Assembly (NCBI GenBank): GCA_041301185.1
Contig: JBFYSV010000011.1
Span: 1 to 23,359 of the forward strand
Direction: 5' to 3'
From: JAQBDA01 sp041301185
Lineage (GTDB): Bacteria; Chloroflexota; Anaerolineae; Anaerolineales; UBA4823
DNA: 23,359 nt
Part shown: positions 6,434-13,299 of the stretch, piece by piece
Layout: the number at the start of each line of letters is the position of its first letter
Numbering within the stretch: the first letter of the stretch is position 1
The notes under the pieces: model-generated
Database searches by the model: none
Told to the model about the DNA's origin: nothing
Seen by the model: the letters and a program-made list of their open reading frames with translations, nothing else
Translations under genes and position numbers: made by a program

Positions 6434-7236
6434 TAGCGGATCGCATTGGCTGCCATGCGCTCCATCAGCCATCCTTGGAGCCATTCCTGCTTGTTCTCAA
6501 GCGACTTATCCGCCGCCAGCACGTCCAGGGGGATATTGATGTTCAGTGCCCGGTTGGGGATGATATGGCGGGTGATGCCGCTGGGGATGCGCTCGCCGTT
6601 GCGGGCAGCTTCCAGGATATCCGCCGGGCGTAGCTGGGGGAAGATGACCAGGGCGGTGATGCCCGGGTAATACGGCACCTGTTTCTCCCAGATATCGTTG
6701 GAGGCGCGGAAAATATCTGCCTTGCCCTTATACACCCCCACAATATCGTTCAGCAAGCGCAAATCTCCCACCTCACACCCTTCCGGCGCACATACATTGC
6801 GCACCCCCTGCTCGCAGACAATATAAGCCACCGCTTGATGTGTCGCCAGGTCGGCGCGGGCCTTATTCAGGCTACACGGACGCAGCTGCATCCCATCCAC
6901 CTCGGCTAAAGCCGCCTCGAACGCCTCCAAGGGCATCCCGCTGACCACATGATACCAGGTGTCCAGCATCACCCCGGGGTCGCCGTAGCTGACCACCTGG
7001 GCAACGATATGCGGGATACCCAGGGACTCAAATGCCGTGCTGCGGTTTGCCCCATCCAGCACCACGAAGCGCTCCGTTTCCGGGATTGCAGCCACAATGG
7101 GCGGATTCTTCAGCCGCCCCTCCTTCAGGACGCGCTGGCTCAGCCGCTCGATGCGCCGCGGGTCGCAATCCTCGTGCGGCACCAGCGCCACCGTGGGCAG
7201 AATGCGCAAGTCGGGTAATACCGTACTGTCTCTCAT
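6400..7236 (-). CDS. ParB/Srx-superfamily protein, SbnI/SerK-like
   Basis: With the ATG at 7236 this is a 278-residue protein; the frame extends upstream to 7296 inside the preceding gene, but MRDSTVLPDLRILP is the better start. The N-terminal ParB-like fold shows LVPHEDCDPRRIERLSQRVLKEGRLKNPPIV and then VVLDGANRSTAFESLGIPHIVAQVV, with the nucleotide-binding signature DGANR at about 61-65 and HE at 21-22. The C-terminal part contains ERIPSGITRHIIPNRALNINIPLDVL. This layout resembles SbnI (free serine kinase for staphyloferrin B in Staphylococcus) and archaeal SerK rather than chromosome-partitioning ParB, since no HTH domain follows. A small-molecule kinase role is inference. The gap to the upstream synthase stop is 10 bases, so the two are probably co-transcribed. 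Confidence 0.75.
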   Translation of the reverse strand: MRDSTVLPDLRILPTVALVPHEDCDPRRIERLSQRVLKEGRLKNPPIVAAIPETERFVVLDGANRSTAFESLGIPHIVAQVVSYGDPGVMLDTWYHVVSGMPLEAFEAALAEVDGMQLRPCSLNKARADLATHQAVAYIVCEQGVRNVCAPEGCEVGDLRLLNDIVGVYKGKADIFRASNDIWEKQVPYYPGITALVIFPQLRPADILEAARNGERIPSGITRHIIPNRALNINIPLDVLAADKSLENKQEWLQGWLMERMAANAIRYYAESTFSFDE

Positions 7237-7246
7237 GGGAAGATAT

Positions 7247-8335
7247 TTACAAAGCTCCCATAAAACTATACTTCGTCTCTGATAAGAGCCAATCACAATG
7301 GGATTGAAGCAACCCGTTATCTGTAACCATCCGGCGAGAATCCAACAAACATTCCATCATCGCAGCTCTTGAAATCTTGTACCGGTGGTTCGCGGTAAAC
7401 AATTTCTGAGATTCGCGCCCAGCAAGGTTATTGGTTTGTAAAGCCGGAAGCAGGCATAATAGACACGCCATACGGTATCCTATGGCGTGCTCTGGTAAAG
7501 CCAGGATATAGTCAATCGCTGTACTCAGTTCACCCAGCACATTGTTATAGACCATTGCTTTCCAATCCAGCCTGGCTCCACCCAAGGATAGTGGCAGATA
7601 GTCGATCTGTTCCAACCACTCATCCGGCAAATAACAGTATCCACGTTCCAGATCCTGGCGGAAATCTTTTAAGATGTTGGTCTTCTGCAGGGCGCGCCCG
7701 CATGTCTCGCTGGTATCGATCAGTTTGGCACTTGCCTCAGGGTCGATCGAATAGAAAATGATTGCCATTTCTGTAGCCATATGACCGACTGTCCCAGCAA
7801 CAATGAAGCAGTACTCATCATAATCTTGAAGGGTTTTGATCAGCTGAATTCCCTGGCGATCAAGGAAATTGGGTGCGCATCGCCTCTCATTGAGGCAGAT
7901 CATCCCCTGGACCATAATCTCTGTCCAGCGGTGGATAATCTCCCGATACGGACCAGGAATGTGTGCGTAAATCTGCCACAACCCCTTCCCTTTAACCAGA
8001 GTAACCAAATCTCTTTCGCTCGGAGTGAGTCCCTGCCACGGATTCGTACTCCAGGTTTCTAAAATTTTTTCAGCAAGCGATGGATCGTTTAAGAGGCATA
8101 AAAAATCATTGAAACAAGATATCCGCCACTCATGAGCCTCTGTGCAGTCTTCGATATTATCCGCCACCCTGCATAACAGGTAAGCCGTGGCAAGATAGGA
8201 ACGCATAGGCTGCTCCACACACTCCACGACGACGGCAAAGGAGCGTGAGACTTTCTCCATCTGATCTTTCAGGTAAGCCATACGAGCGGCGCTGAGATTG
8301 TCAGGATTCGCTTGAGAATCAGCCTGTAAATTCAT
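7247..8335 (-). CDS. Squalene/phytoene synthase family protein (squalene synthase-like)
   Basis: This 362-residue all-alpha prenyltransferase starts at an ATG with GGTGGAG 8 bases upstream; a GTG three codons earlier is less likely. It shows VSRSFAVVV, then YLLCRVADNIED with the first Asp-rich motif (D59, E62, D63), YCFIVAGTVG, and the second Asp-rich motif in LQKTNILKDFRQDLERGYCYLP (D224, D228). These Mg2+-binding motifs condense two prenyl diphosphates head to head. The 'LQKTNI..D' context and 'VAG.VG' are closer to squalene synthase than to phytoene synthase, but dehydrosqualene or phytoene as product cannot be excluded. No other isoprenoid gene is adjacent. It lies between an RDD membrane protein and an SbnI-like gene in one minus-strand run. 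Confidence 0.88.
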   Translation of the reverse strand: MNLQADSQANPDNLSAARMAYLKDQMEKVSRSFAVVVECVEQPMRSYLATAYLLCRVADNIEDCTEAHEWRISCFNDFLCLLNDPSLAEKILETWSTNPWQGLTPSERDLVTLVKGKGLWQIYAHIPGPYREIIHRWTEIMVQGMICLNERRCAPNFLDRQGIQLIKTLQDYDEYCFIVAGTVGHMATEMAIIFYSIDPEASAKLIDTSETCGRALQKTNILKDFRQDLERGYCYLPDEWLEQIDYLPLSLGGARLDWKAMVYNNVLGELSTAIDYILALPEHAIGYRMACLLCLLPALQTNNLAGRESQKLFTANHRYKISRAAMMECLLDSRRMVTDNGLLQSHCDWLLSETKYSFMGAL

Positions 8336-8390
8336 GTTAAACACTCCACCAGATTAATCAAGTCACCAGTATTCGGTTAATGAAGGATTC

Positions 8391-8873
8391 TCAGCGGTAA
8401 ATTACCACCGTGCCGACTATCTTATCATGCAGCCCCTGGCGGTTTTTATCGAATATGATCCAGATAAAACCCATGAACAGCAGCAGGGCGGAAAGGTAAT
8501 AACATACTCCTCGAGCCACGCTTCTCCAGAATCCGAGCCGGAAGCCATCCGTCCGAACAACCCGCAAGCCAAGCAGGTATTTCCCTGGAGTATAGCTCAC
8601 CAGAGAATAAAAGGTCGCAAAATACAGGATTGAAAACACATAATACGAGATCACAACCAGAATCCGGATGATCGAGCTGATTGTCTCGGCGTTTACCGCG
8701 TAGCTGATATAGCGGTTAAAAAATATTTTGATCCCAAAGAACGTAATGATTTCATTAATTCCTAGCAGCACAACCGTCGTAGTGATAGAGATGATCACCA
8801 GGTCGACAATAAAAGCAACCAGGCGGCTGACAAAGCCGGCAGGGCGGACACGTAAGTTCCCACGGTAGCTCAT
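8391..8873 (-). CDS. RDD-family membrane protein
   Basis: This 160-residue integral membrane protein has the RDD signature. The first helix reads GFVSRLVAFIVDLVIISITTTVVLLGI with the conserved Arg and Asp, a second membrane segment (IIRILVVISYYVFSILYFATFY) follows, then the loop TPGKYLLGLRVVRTDG, a third helix (CYYLSALLLFMGFIWIIF) and the conserved end DKNRQGLHDKIVGTVVI. RDD proteins are small and mostly uncharacterised; some act in ion exchange. The ATG overlaps the stop of the upstream gene (ATGA), so translation is probably coupled. The squalene synthase-like gene follows after 55 bases. Confidence 0.9.
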   Translation of the reverse strand: MSYRGNLRVRPAGFVSRLVAFIVDLVIISITTTVVLLGINEIITFFGIKIFFNRYISYAVNAETISSIIRILVVISYYVFSILYFATFYSLVSYTPGKYLLGLRVVRTDGFRLGFWRSVARGVCYYLSALLLFMGFIWIIFDKNRQGLHDKIVGTVVIYR

Positions 8874-9724
8874 GCTCCCCCCTTCGGCGGTTGCTTTTTG
8901 GCTCTAACCGGCTCACCATCTTCACGGAGGGGTATGATCAGTGTGGGCGTGGTGTCTTTCTTTGAGCCGGGTATCAGCAAAAAAACGATCCGCTCCAGGA
9001 GCGTATCGACAGCGGCTGCTCGACCCTGCAGCTCGTCGGTCAGCTCGTCGACCATCCCCATGCTCTGCTGCTGAACCAGCTCTCTGATCTCTGGGCGGCT
9101 GGCAAGCATGTCCACCACCTCCCCAACCACCTCATCTGAGGTTTGCTGCAGCAGCACCTGGCTGGTCTTCTCACCCCGCCGCCCGGTATCGATCCAGTCA
9201 TTGACAATGCGCTCGCCCCGGGCTACCACCTGATCCAGGCGGCTGTTGACCGGGCGGAGCGCCCGGCTGCCTGTCAGCGGGTCAAACAAGCCGCTCACCC
9301 GTCTGTACCCAGCGTTCGCCAATTGAGCAGCCCGCGCCGTGCCTCGTTTGATAACCCGGGGAGTTCTTAGGATCATTCCGATCAAGGCATATTTCAACTG
9401 GTCTTGATCATCGTCAAGGTGAGAAAGAGGCTCTGCCTCAGGCGAAGAAATCACGACCTGGTTCTGTTTCTCTTGCAAGCGCTTGCTTGTTGCGTTTATT
9501 CCCAGCAATACAGCGCCGAGACCCAACTGAAGCAAGACATCCAGGCGGGAGTTCTCCGGCGCAGGAACCGGCGCCGGTTCTGCTACGATCAGCGCAACTT
9601 CGCCTTCCGGCAGCGGAACCTCTTGCGGTCCTGGAATCAGACCTGGCACTGCATCAGACGGATCCGGAAAACCGTCATCTGGGTCATCATCCTGGTGGTT
9701 GTGATTTCTCGTTCTCAATTTCAT
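8870..9724 (-). CDS. Uncharacterised protein coupled to an RDD protein
   Basis: I do not recognise a named family. It is a 284-residue protein. The first ~55 residues are acidic, Pro-rich and low-complexity (DDDPDDGFPDPSDAVPGLIPGP). A short hydrophobic segment (LDVLLQLGLGAVLLGINAT, about 61-79) could be a membrane or amphipathic helix. The rest is polar and helical: YALIGMILRTPRVIKRGTARAAQL, RGERIVNDWIDTGRRGEKTSQ, VVGEVVDMLASRPEIRELVQQQSMGMVDELTDELQGRAAAVDTLLERIV. The tail is basic (KKQPPKGGA). The stop overlaps the RDD start by four bases, so the two products may act together at the membrane. It is the first gene of the 9724-to-6400 operon. The ribosome binding site is weak. Confidence 0.75.
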   Translation of the reverse strand: MKLRTRNHNHQDDDPDDGFPDPSDAVPGLIPGPQEVPLPEGEVALIVAEPAPVPAPENSRLDVLLQLGLGAVLLGINATSKRLQEKQNQVVISSPEAEPLSHLDDDQDQLKYALIGMILRTPRVIKRGTARAAQLANAGYRRVSGLFDPLTGSRALRPVNSRLDQVVARGERIVNDWIDTGRRGEKTSQVLLQQTSDEVVGEVVDMLASRPEIRELVQQQSMGMVDELTDELQGRAAAVDTLLERIVFLLIPGSKKDTTPTLIIPLREDGEPVRAKKQPPKGGA

Positions 9725-9856
9725 CTCACACGCTTCTTGCTTACAGAGATAGGACTTACGCAGTCGGTGGGAGGATGGGGGTGTTTGTTATGCCATCTTC
9801 AGCGGGTCTATTGATATTTTAACCTGATTCATCATAGAGGCGGGACCCAAATCAAA

Positions 9857-9889
9857 GCGATTGCACCTGATAGATACAGGTGCAATCGC
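9857..9889 (-). terminator. Hairpin downstream of the first mttB gene
   Basis: A perfect 13-bp stem (GCGATTGCACCTG at 9857-9869, its complement at 9877-9889) with a 7-base loop. Read on the minus strand it is followed by TTTGATTT, a fair U tract for a terminator of the gene ending at 9978; on the plus strand CTCGTTTT follows. Elsewhere in 9725-9850 I see nothing I can name. Confidence 0.65.
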
Positions 9890-9907
9890 CTCGTTTTAAT
9901 AATCTCT

Positions 9908-9956
9908 CACCACAGAGAAAATCCTTTAACTCCGTGTGCTCTGTGACTCTGTGGTG
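9908..9956. repeat. Imperfect palindromic repeat A
   Basis: Perfect 10-bp outer arms (CACCACAGAG at 9908-9917, CTCTGTGGTG at 9947-9956) flank a 29-bp centre with CTCTGTG/CTCCGTG-like words. It lies just downstream of the mttB-type gene ending at 9978 and has the same style as the elements at 11463 and 13034. Confidence 0.75.
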
Positions 9957-9977
9957 GAATCGTTATAAATTCACTAA

Positions 9978-11435
9978 TCATTCAAACACAGGCAAGCGAT
10001 CCATACCCGCCTGGCGAGCCAGCTTCTCCACCATCTGGCGCAGCTCCCGCTCCTGCTCTGCGCTGATCGGCGGCGGCTGGTAAGCCGCCAGCAACACGCT
10101 CACCTGCTCTCCGGCGCGGGCAAACGCATCTTTGCCGCCTGCCTCGAGCCAGCCGCGCTGCGATTTGCGATCAATAACCGGCGAGGGCAGGTATTGCTCT
10201 TTGGGGAACAAGCGCCGGGTGGCTTTCTGCTTGAGGAAATCGGCCTTGAAATTGATCCCGGCAAACAGCTCGATCGCCAGCGTATCGGTCTGCACCTGCA
10301 CCCCTGCCAGCAAGCGTTTCACCATGGCGATCCCCTCGGCATCCAAAGCCAGCTTCTCCGCGCTCTGGCAGGCCAGGAAATCGAGCATCCCCGCCCCGGA
10401 AATCATATTGATCCCTGCCAGCGCCCCCACCAGGGCGGTCATCCCGCTCTCCAGCCCCGCCTGGGCGTCTACAATCTTGGCATCGCTCGCCCCCAGGTAA
10501 GTGTGCGTGGGCAGCCCCAGCGATTTGCCCACCTGAGCGTAAGACGCGTCGATCATCGCCGTCTCGATTGCCCCCATCGGGGTCGTGCCCTGGCGCATAT
10601 CGAAGATCGCCGGCGCCCCGCCCCAAACGATCGGCGCGCCAGGTTTGGCAAGCTGGTGAATGGTGATCCCGCTCAGGCATTCGGCGGCGTGCTGCACAAT
10701 CGAGCCCAGCAGGGTCACCGGCGCGCCCGCGCCTGCCAGCGGCATGGAGACCATCTGCGCCGGGACGCCCGCCCGCGCCAGGTCGATCAGGTTCTGGGCG
10801 CCGAAATTGCTCCACACCAGCGGCGGCGTAGGGCACACATCAAATACAGCTCGCGGCTTTTCTGCCAGAGCTTGCCTGCCGCCGGAAAAGATCGCCAGCA
10901 TATCATACATACTCTCACCAGTGCGGGTGGAGAAAGCCCCCGTGATCACCGGTTTGGCGGAGTGCAGCAGCACCAGGTACAGCCGGTACAGGTCACCGAC
11001 CTCCTTGGGCACCTCGTTGCACACCACTGCCGTTGACTGGGCATCATAAGCGGGCAGCATCTCTGCCACTTTCAGCAGCCGCACCAGGTCTGGCGTGCGC
11101 GCCGGGCGGTGCTCCAGGGTATCCGGGTCGAGGATATTCACCCCGGCTGAACCAGGGTCGAAATGGACTGCGTCTCCCCCATAACGCACCACCGCCTCGC
11201 CAGCCAGGTTGTACAGGTAAAATTCCCTGGGTACGCTATCCAGCGCCTGACGCACCACCGACTCCGGGAGATAGGCCACATCATGGACATCATCCACCTG
11301 CGCTCCGGCTGCTGCCAGCAGATCGCGAGCGGGTGCGGATTGCACCTTGACCCCTGTCTCCAGCATCAGCTGGAAGGCTTCGTCCAGAACACGCTGGACG
11401 AGATCATCAGATAATAAACGGATTCCAGGCTGCAT
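9978..11435 (-). CDS. Trimethylamine methyltransferase (MttB) superfamily, non-pyrrolysine
   Basis: This 485-residue TIM-barrel protein starts at an ATG with GAGGAC about 10 bases upstream. MttB-family enzymes move a methyl group from a quaternary or tertiary amine to the Co(I) of a corrinoid protein. True TMA methyltransferases read through an amber codon as pyrrolysine; here the ORF is full length with no in-frame TAG, so it belongs to the larger non-Pyl branch (MtgB-like), whose substrates include glycine betaine, carnitine and proline betaine. Visible landmarks are the N-terminal LLSDDLVQRVLDEAFQLMLETGVKV, LVWGGAPAIFDMRQGTTPMGA-type barrel segment, YLGASDAKIVDAQAG, and C-terminal FLKQKATRRLFPKEQYLPSPVIDRKS. 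No corrinoid protein or reactivase gene is adjacent. The second paralogue lies 127 bases upstream on the same strand. Confidence 0.9.
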   Translation of the reverse strand: MQPGIRLLSDDLVQRVLDEAFQLMLETGVKVQSAPARDLLAAAGAQVDDVHDVAYLPESVVRQALDSVPREFYLYNLAGEAVVRYGGDAVHFDPGSAGVNILDPDTLEHRPARTPDLVRLLKVAEMLPAYDAQSTAVVCNEVPKEVGDLYRLYLVLLHSAKPVITGAFSTRTGESMYDMLAIFSGGRQALAEKPRAVFDVCPTPPLVWSNFGAQNLIDLARAGVPAQMVSMPLAGAGAPVTLLGSIVQHAAECLSGITIHQLAKPGAPIVWGGAPAIFDMRQGTTPMGAIETAMIDASYAQVGKSLGLPTHTYLGASDAKIVDAQAGLESGMTALVGALAGINMISGAGMLDFLACQSAEKLALDAEGIAMVKRLLAGVQVQTDTLAIELFAGINFKADFLKQKATRRLFPKEQYLPSPVIDRKSQRGWLEAGGKDAFARAGEQVSVLLAAYQPPPISAEQERELRQMVEKLARQAGMDRLPVFE

Positions 11436-11462
11436 ATACTTTGGGTCCTCATTAATGAAATT

Positions 11463-11534
11463 TCACCGCGGAGAGCACAGAGTTCGCCGAGTTATGTTAA
11501 TAATGCTCTGCGGTCTCTGCGCACTCTGCGGTGA
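11463..11534. repeat. Imperfect palindromic repeat B between the two mttB genes
   Basis: The arms begin TCACCGCGGAG (11463-11473) and end CTCTGCGGTGA (11524-11534), one mismatch in 11. Inside, GAG/CTC words recur about every 9-10 bases (GAGAGCACAGAG, CGCCGAG; GCTCTGCGG, TCTCTGCGC), so much of the 72-bp element can pair. It fills most of the 127-bp gap between the mttB genes. Confidence 0.8.
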
Positions 11535-11562
11535 TTGGGTAACAGCGGCATTTAACGCAAAA

Positions 11563-13011
11563 TCAACCTTCTAAGGAGGCAATAATGCGCCCGAACTCGG
11601 CTGAAATCTGGTGATCGAGTGGCTCGGGCAGGTGAGTCGCCAGGATTTGCTGGGCTTTAGCCCGCGCCCACTCAGGCGCCCCATCCCCTTGCTCGTCCCA
11701 GGCCTCGTAAGAGCGGCGGTCCATGAACTGCGGCACCCACAGCTCGCGCATATGTTGGCGAGTGTGCTTCTGCTTGAGGAAATTGCCGCCCGGACCAACT
11801 GCATCAATAACATCCAGCGCCAGGGTCTCGTCGTCCACCACGATACCCTCCATCATCTTGCGCACCAGGTCGAAGATCTCGCAGTCCATCAGCATCTGCT
11901 CGTACGACCAGATACGGCTGCCGTGCAGCAGACCCGCACCGAGCAGCATATCCGACATGACAATGCATGCCATGAGGGTGGACAGGCTGTTTTCCACGCC
12001 TGCCTGCCAGTTGGGCTGCTTGGCGCCGGTGGCAAAAGAGCCCATCGAGAGGGGGATATTGTAATAATCCGAGAGCAGGTTGGTTGCTGCCCCGAAAAGG
12101 AAATCTTCCGGTCCACCGCCTGTATAGGCCCCGCTGCGCAGGTCAGAGGCGGTCTGGGCTGCGGCGTAAAACACCGGCGCACCCGGGAAGGCGAGCTGGA
12201 TCAGGGCTGTGGCGCTGATCACCTCCGCATTGCCCACCGCCAGCGTGCCTGCCAGTGTCGCCGGGCCGGTCGTCAGGCAAGATGCCATGGTCATGAAGCC
12301 CACCGGCAAACCTGCCTCGGCTGCCACCAGGGCTGCATCCACACTGCCCCCGTCCTGCCCCAGCGGCGGGGCAGTGCACTGCATGATCGAAAGCACCGGT
12401 CGCTGGCGCAGCGCATCTCGCCCGCCGGCAACCAGGGCTGCCATCTCCACTGCCGCCCGCGCTTCCTCCGCAGAGTAGATACTCTCTGTCTGCACGTGCT
12501 TGCTCGAGTTCTCCCAGATGGCGCCTAGCTCATGCAGGCCGCGGGTCTCAGGCGGGCGGTCCTGTGCCGAGACCGCCACCCAGTGGAAACCGATCTCCTC
12601 GGCATAGTCCGCCACCCGGGCGATATCGATCACATCCTGCAGACAAGAGCGGCGCTTCTCGCCGCTGTGCAGGTCAAGCACTTCCACCCCGCAGCCATCC
12701 GTCGCACAGAAAACGTGATTACCATCCAGAGGCAGGTCCTGCTCGGGACTGCGCGCAGCCAGGGTATAGACGGGCGGCGCTTTTTTCAGCGCCTCGTCGA
12801 TCAGGTGACCCGGCGCTCTGACGACCATCGTGTCCCAATCCACGCTGGCGCCGTGCGCCTCCCAGATATGCAGCGCCCGTTCCGACGGGAAACGCACCCC
12901 GGTGCGCTCGATGATTGCCAGGGTGGCGCTGTGCAAGCGGGAGATGTTTTCTGGGCCGAGAATGTCCAGCTTCAGCCGCGGGTTGGTGATAGATTTGATT
13001 TTTCTGGGCAT
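11563..13011 (-). CDS. Trimethylamine methyltransferase (MttB) superfamily paralogue, non-pyrrolysine
   Basis: This 482-residue protein has AAAGGA 8 bases before its ATG on the minus strand. It is a diverged paralogue of the gene at 9978. Shared architecture includes LGPENISRLHSATLAIIERTGVRFPSERAL, VFCATDGCGVEVLDLHSGEKRR, the barrel segment SIMQCTAPPLGQDGGSVDAALVAAEAGLPVGFMTMA, and the family C-terminus GGNFLKQKHTRQHMRELWVPQFMDRRSYEAWDEQG. There is no internal amber codon, so it is a non-Pyl member. By eye, similarity to its neighbour is modest and concentrated in the N-terminal helix and the FLKQK-TR region, suggesting different substrates rather than a recent duplication. It is transcribed first of the pair. 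No cognate corrinoid protein is seen in the window. Confidence 0.9.
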   Translation of the reverse strand: MPRKIKSITNPRLKLDILGPENISRLHSATLAIIERTGVRFPSERALHIWEAHGASVDWDTMVVRAPGHLIDEALKKAPPVYTLAARSPEQDLPLDGNHVFCATDGCGVEVLDLHSGEKRRSCLQDVIDIARVADYAEEIGFHWVAVSAQDRPPETRGLHELGAIWENSSKHVQTESIYSAEEARAAVEMAALVAGGRDALRQRPVLSIMQCTAPPLGQDGGSVDAALVAAEAGLPVGFMTMASCLTTGPATLAGTLAVGNAEVISATALIQLAFPGAPVFYAAAQTASDLRSGAYTGGGPEDFLFGAATNLLSDYYNIPLSMGSFATGAKQPNWQAGVENSLSTLMACIVMSDMLLGAGLLHGSRIWSYEQMLMDCEIFDLVRKMMEGIVVDDETLALDVIDAVGPGGNFLKQKHTRQHMRELWVPQFMDRRSYEAWDEQGDGAPEWARAKAQQILATHLPEPLDHQISAEFGRIIASLEG

Positions 13012-13033
13012 TTTGGATTCCTTTGATTTTTGG

Positions 13034-13108
13034 AACCGCGAGGACGCTAAGACCGCGAAGACTTTTTATTAAGAACATCCGTTTTGCGCTCTTCGCGTCA
13101 TGGCGGTT
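13034..13108. repeat. Imperfect palindromic repeat C upstream of the mttB pair
   Basis: AACCGC (13034-13039) pairs with GCGGTT (13103-13108), and internal words such as GACGC/GCGTC and CGCGAAGA/TCTTCGCG extend the pairing across an AT-rich centre. It has the same style (CCGC-GAG-type heptads) as the elements at 9908 and 11463, but is not identical. It sits 23 bases upstream of the mttB start. Confidence 0.7.
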
Positions 13109-13145
13109 ATTTTTGATCTAAACCGGCACACCCAGCAAGATACCA

Positions 13146-13203
13146 GGGGGTGCGAAACTGATTTTATCCTGAAACCAGGATTAATTGAACACCGGGGGTG
13201 CGA
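13146..13203. repeat. Direct repeat pair around a small hairpin
   Basis: GGGGGTGCGA occurs at 13146-13155 and again at 13194-13203, 48 bases apart. Between them lies ATCCTG AAAC CAGGAT (13166-13181). The pair could be binding sites upstream of the mttB operon or the scar of a small element. Confidence 0.5.
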
Positions 13204-13207
13204 GTAG

Positions 13208-13293
13208 GGAAGAATGGCAGTCCGAATCCTGCCATTCTTCCTTCAACCTTCCCGAAAGCGACCAACCCGGAAGCTTTGAGCTTCCGGGTTGGT
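13208..13293 (-). terminator. Two strong tandem hairpins at the 3' end of the secreted-protein gene
   Basis: The nearer hairpin (13261-13275 with 13279-13293) has a perfect 15-bp stem and a 3-base loop and lies 6 bases past the stop at 13300. The second (13208-13220 with 13229-13241) has a perfect 13-bp stem and an 8-base loop. Neither is followed by a good U tract on the minus strand. They may terminate jointly or protect the 3' end. Confidence 0.6.
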
Positions 13294-13299
13294 TAAAGG

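Noticed and set aside
6400..7236. Chromosome-partitioning ParB
   Set aside because: Only the ParB/Srx fold is present; there is no helix-turn-helix or dimerisation domain and no ParA neighbour. The C-terminal part resembles SbnI/SerK.
9749..9762. ATAGGACTTACGCA, which reminded me of words seen at the ends of some insertion sequences
   Set aside because: There is no partner inverted repeat, transposase or target duplication nearby, and the recollection is not firm enough for a feature.
9978..13011. Pyrrolysine-containing trimethylamine methyltransferase
   Set aside because: Both ORFs run full length with no in-frame amber codon, and no pyl genes are present.
9908..13108. CRISPR-like array
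   Set aside because: The three palindromes are more than 1 kb apart, separated by genes, and not identical; there are no spacers or cas genes.
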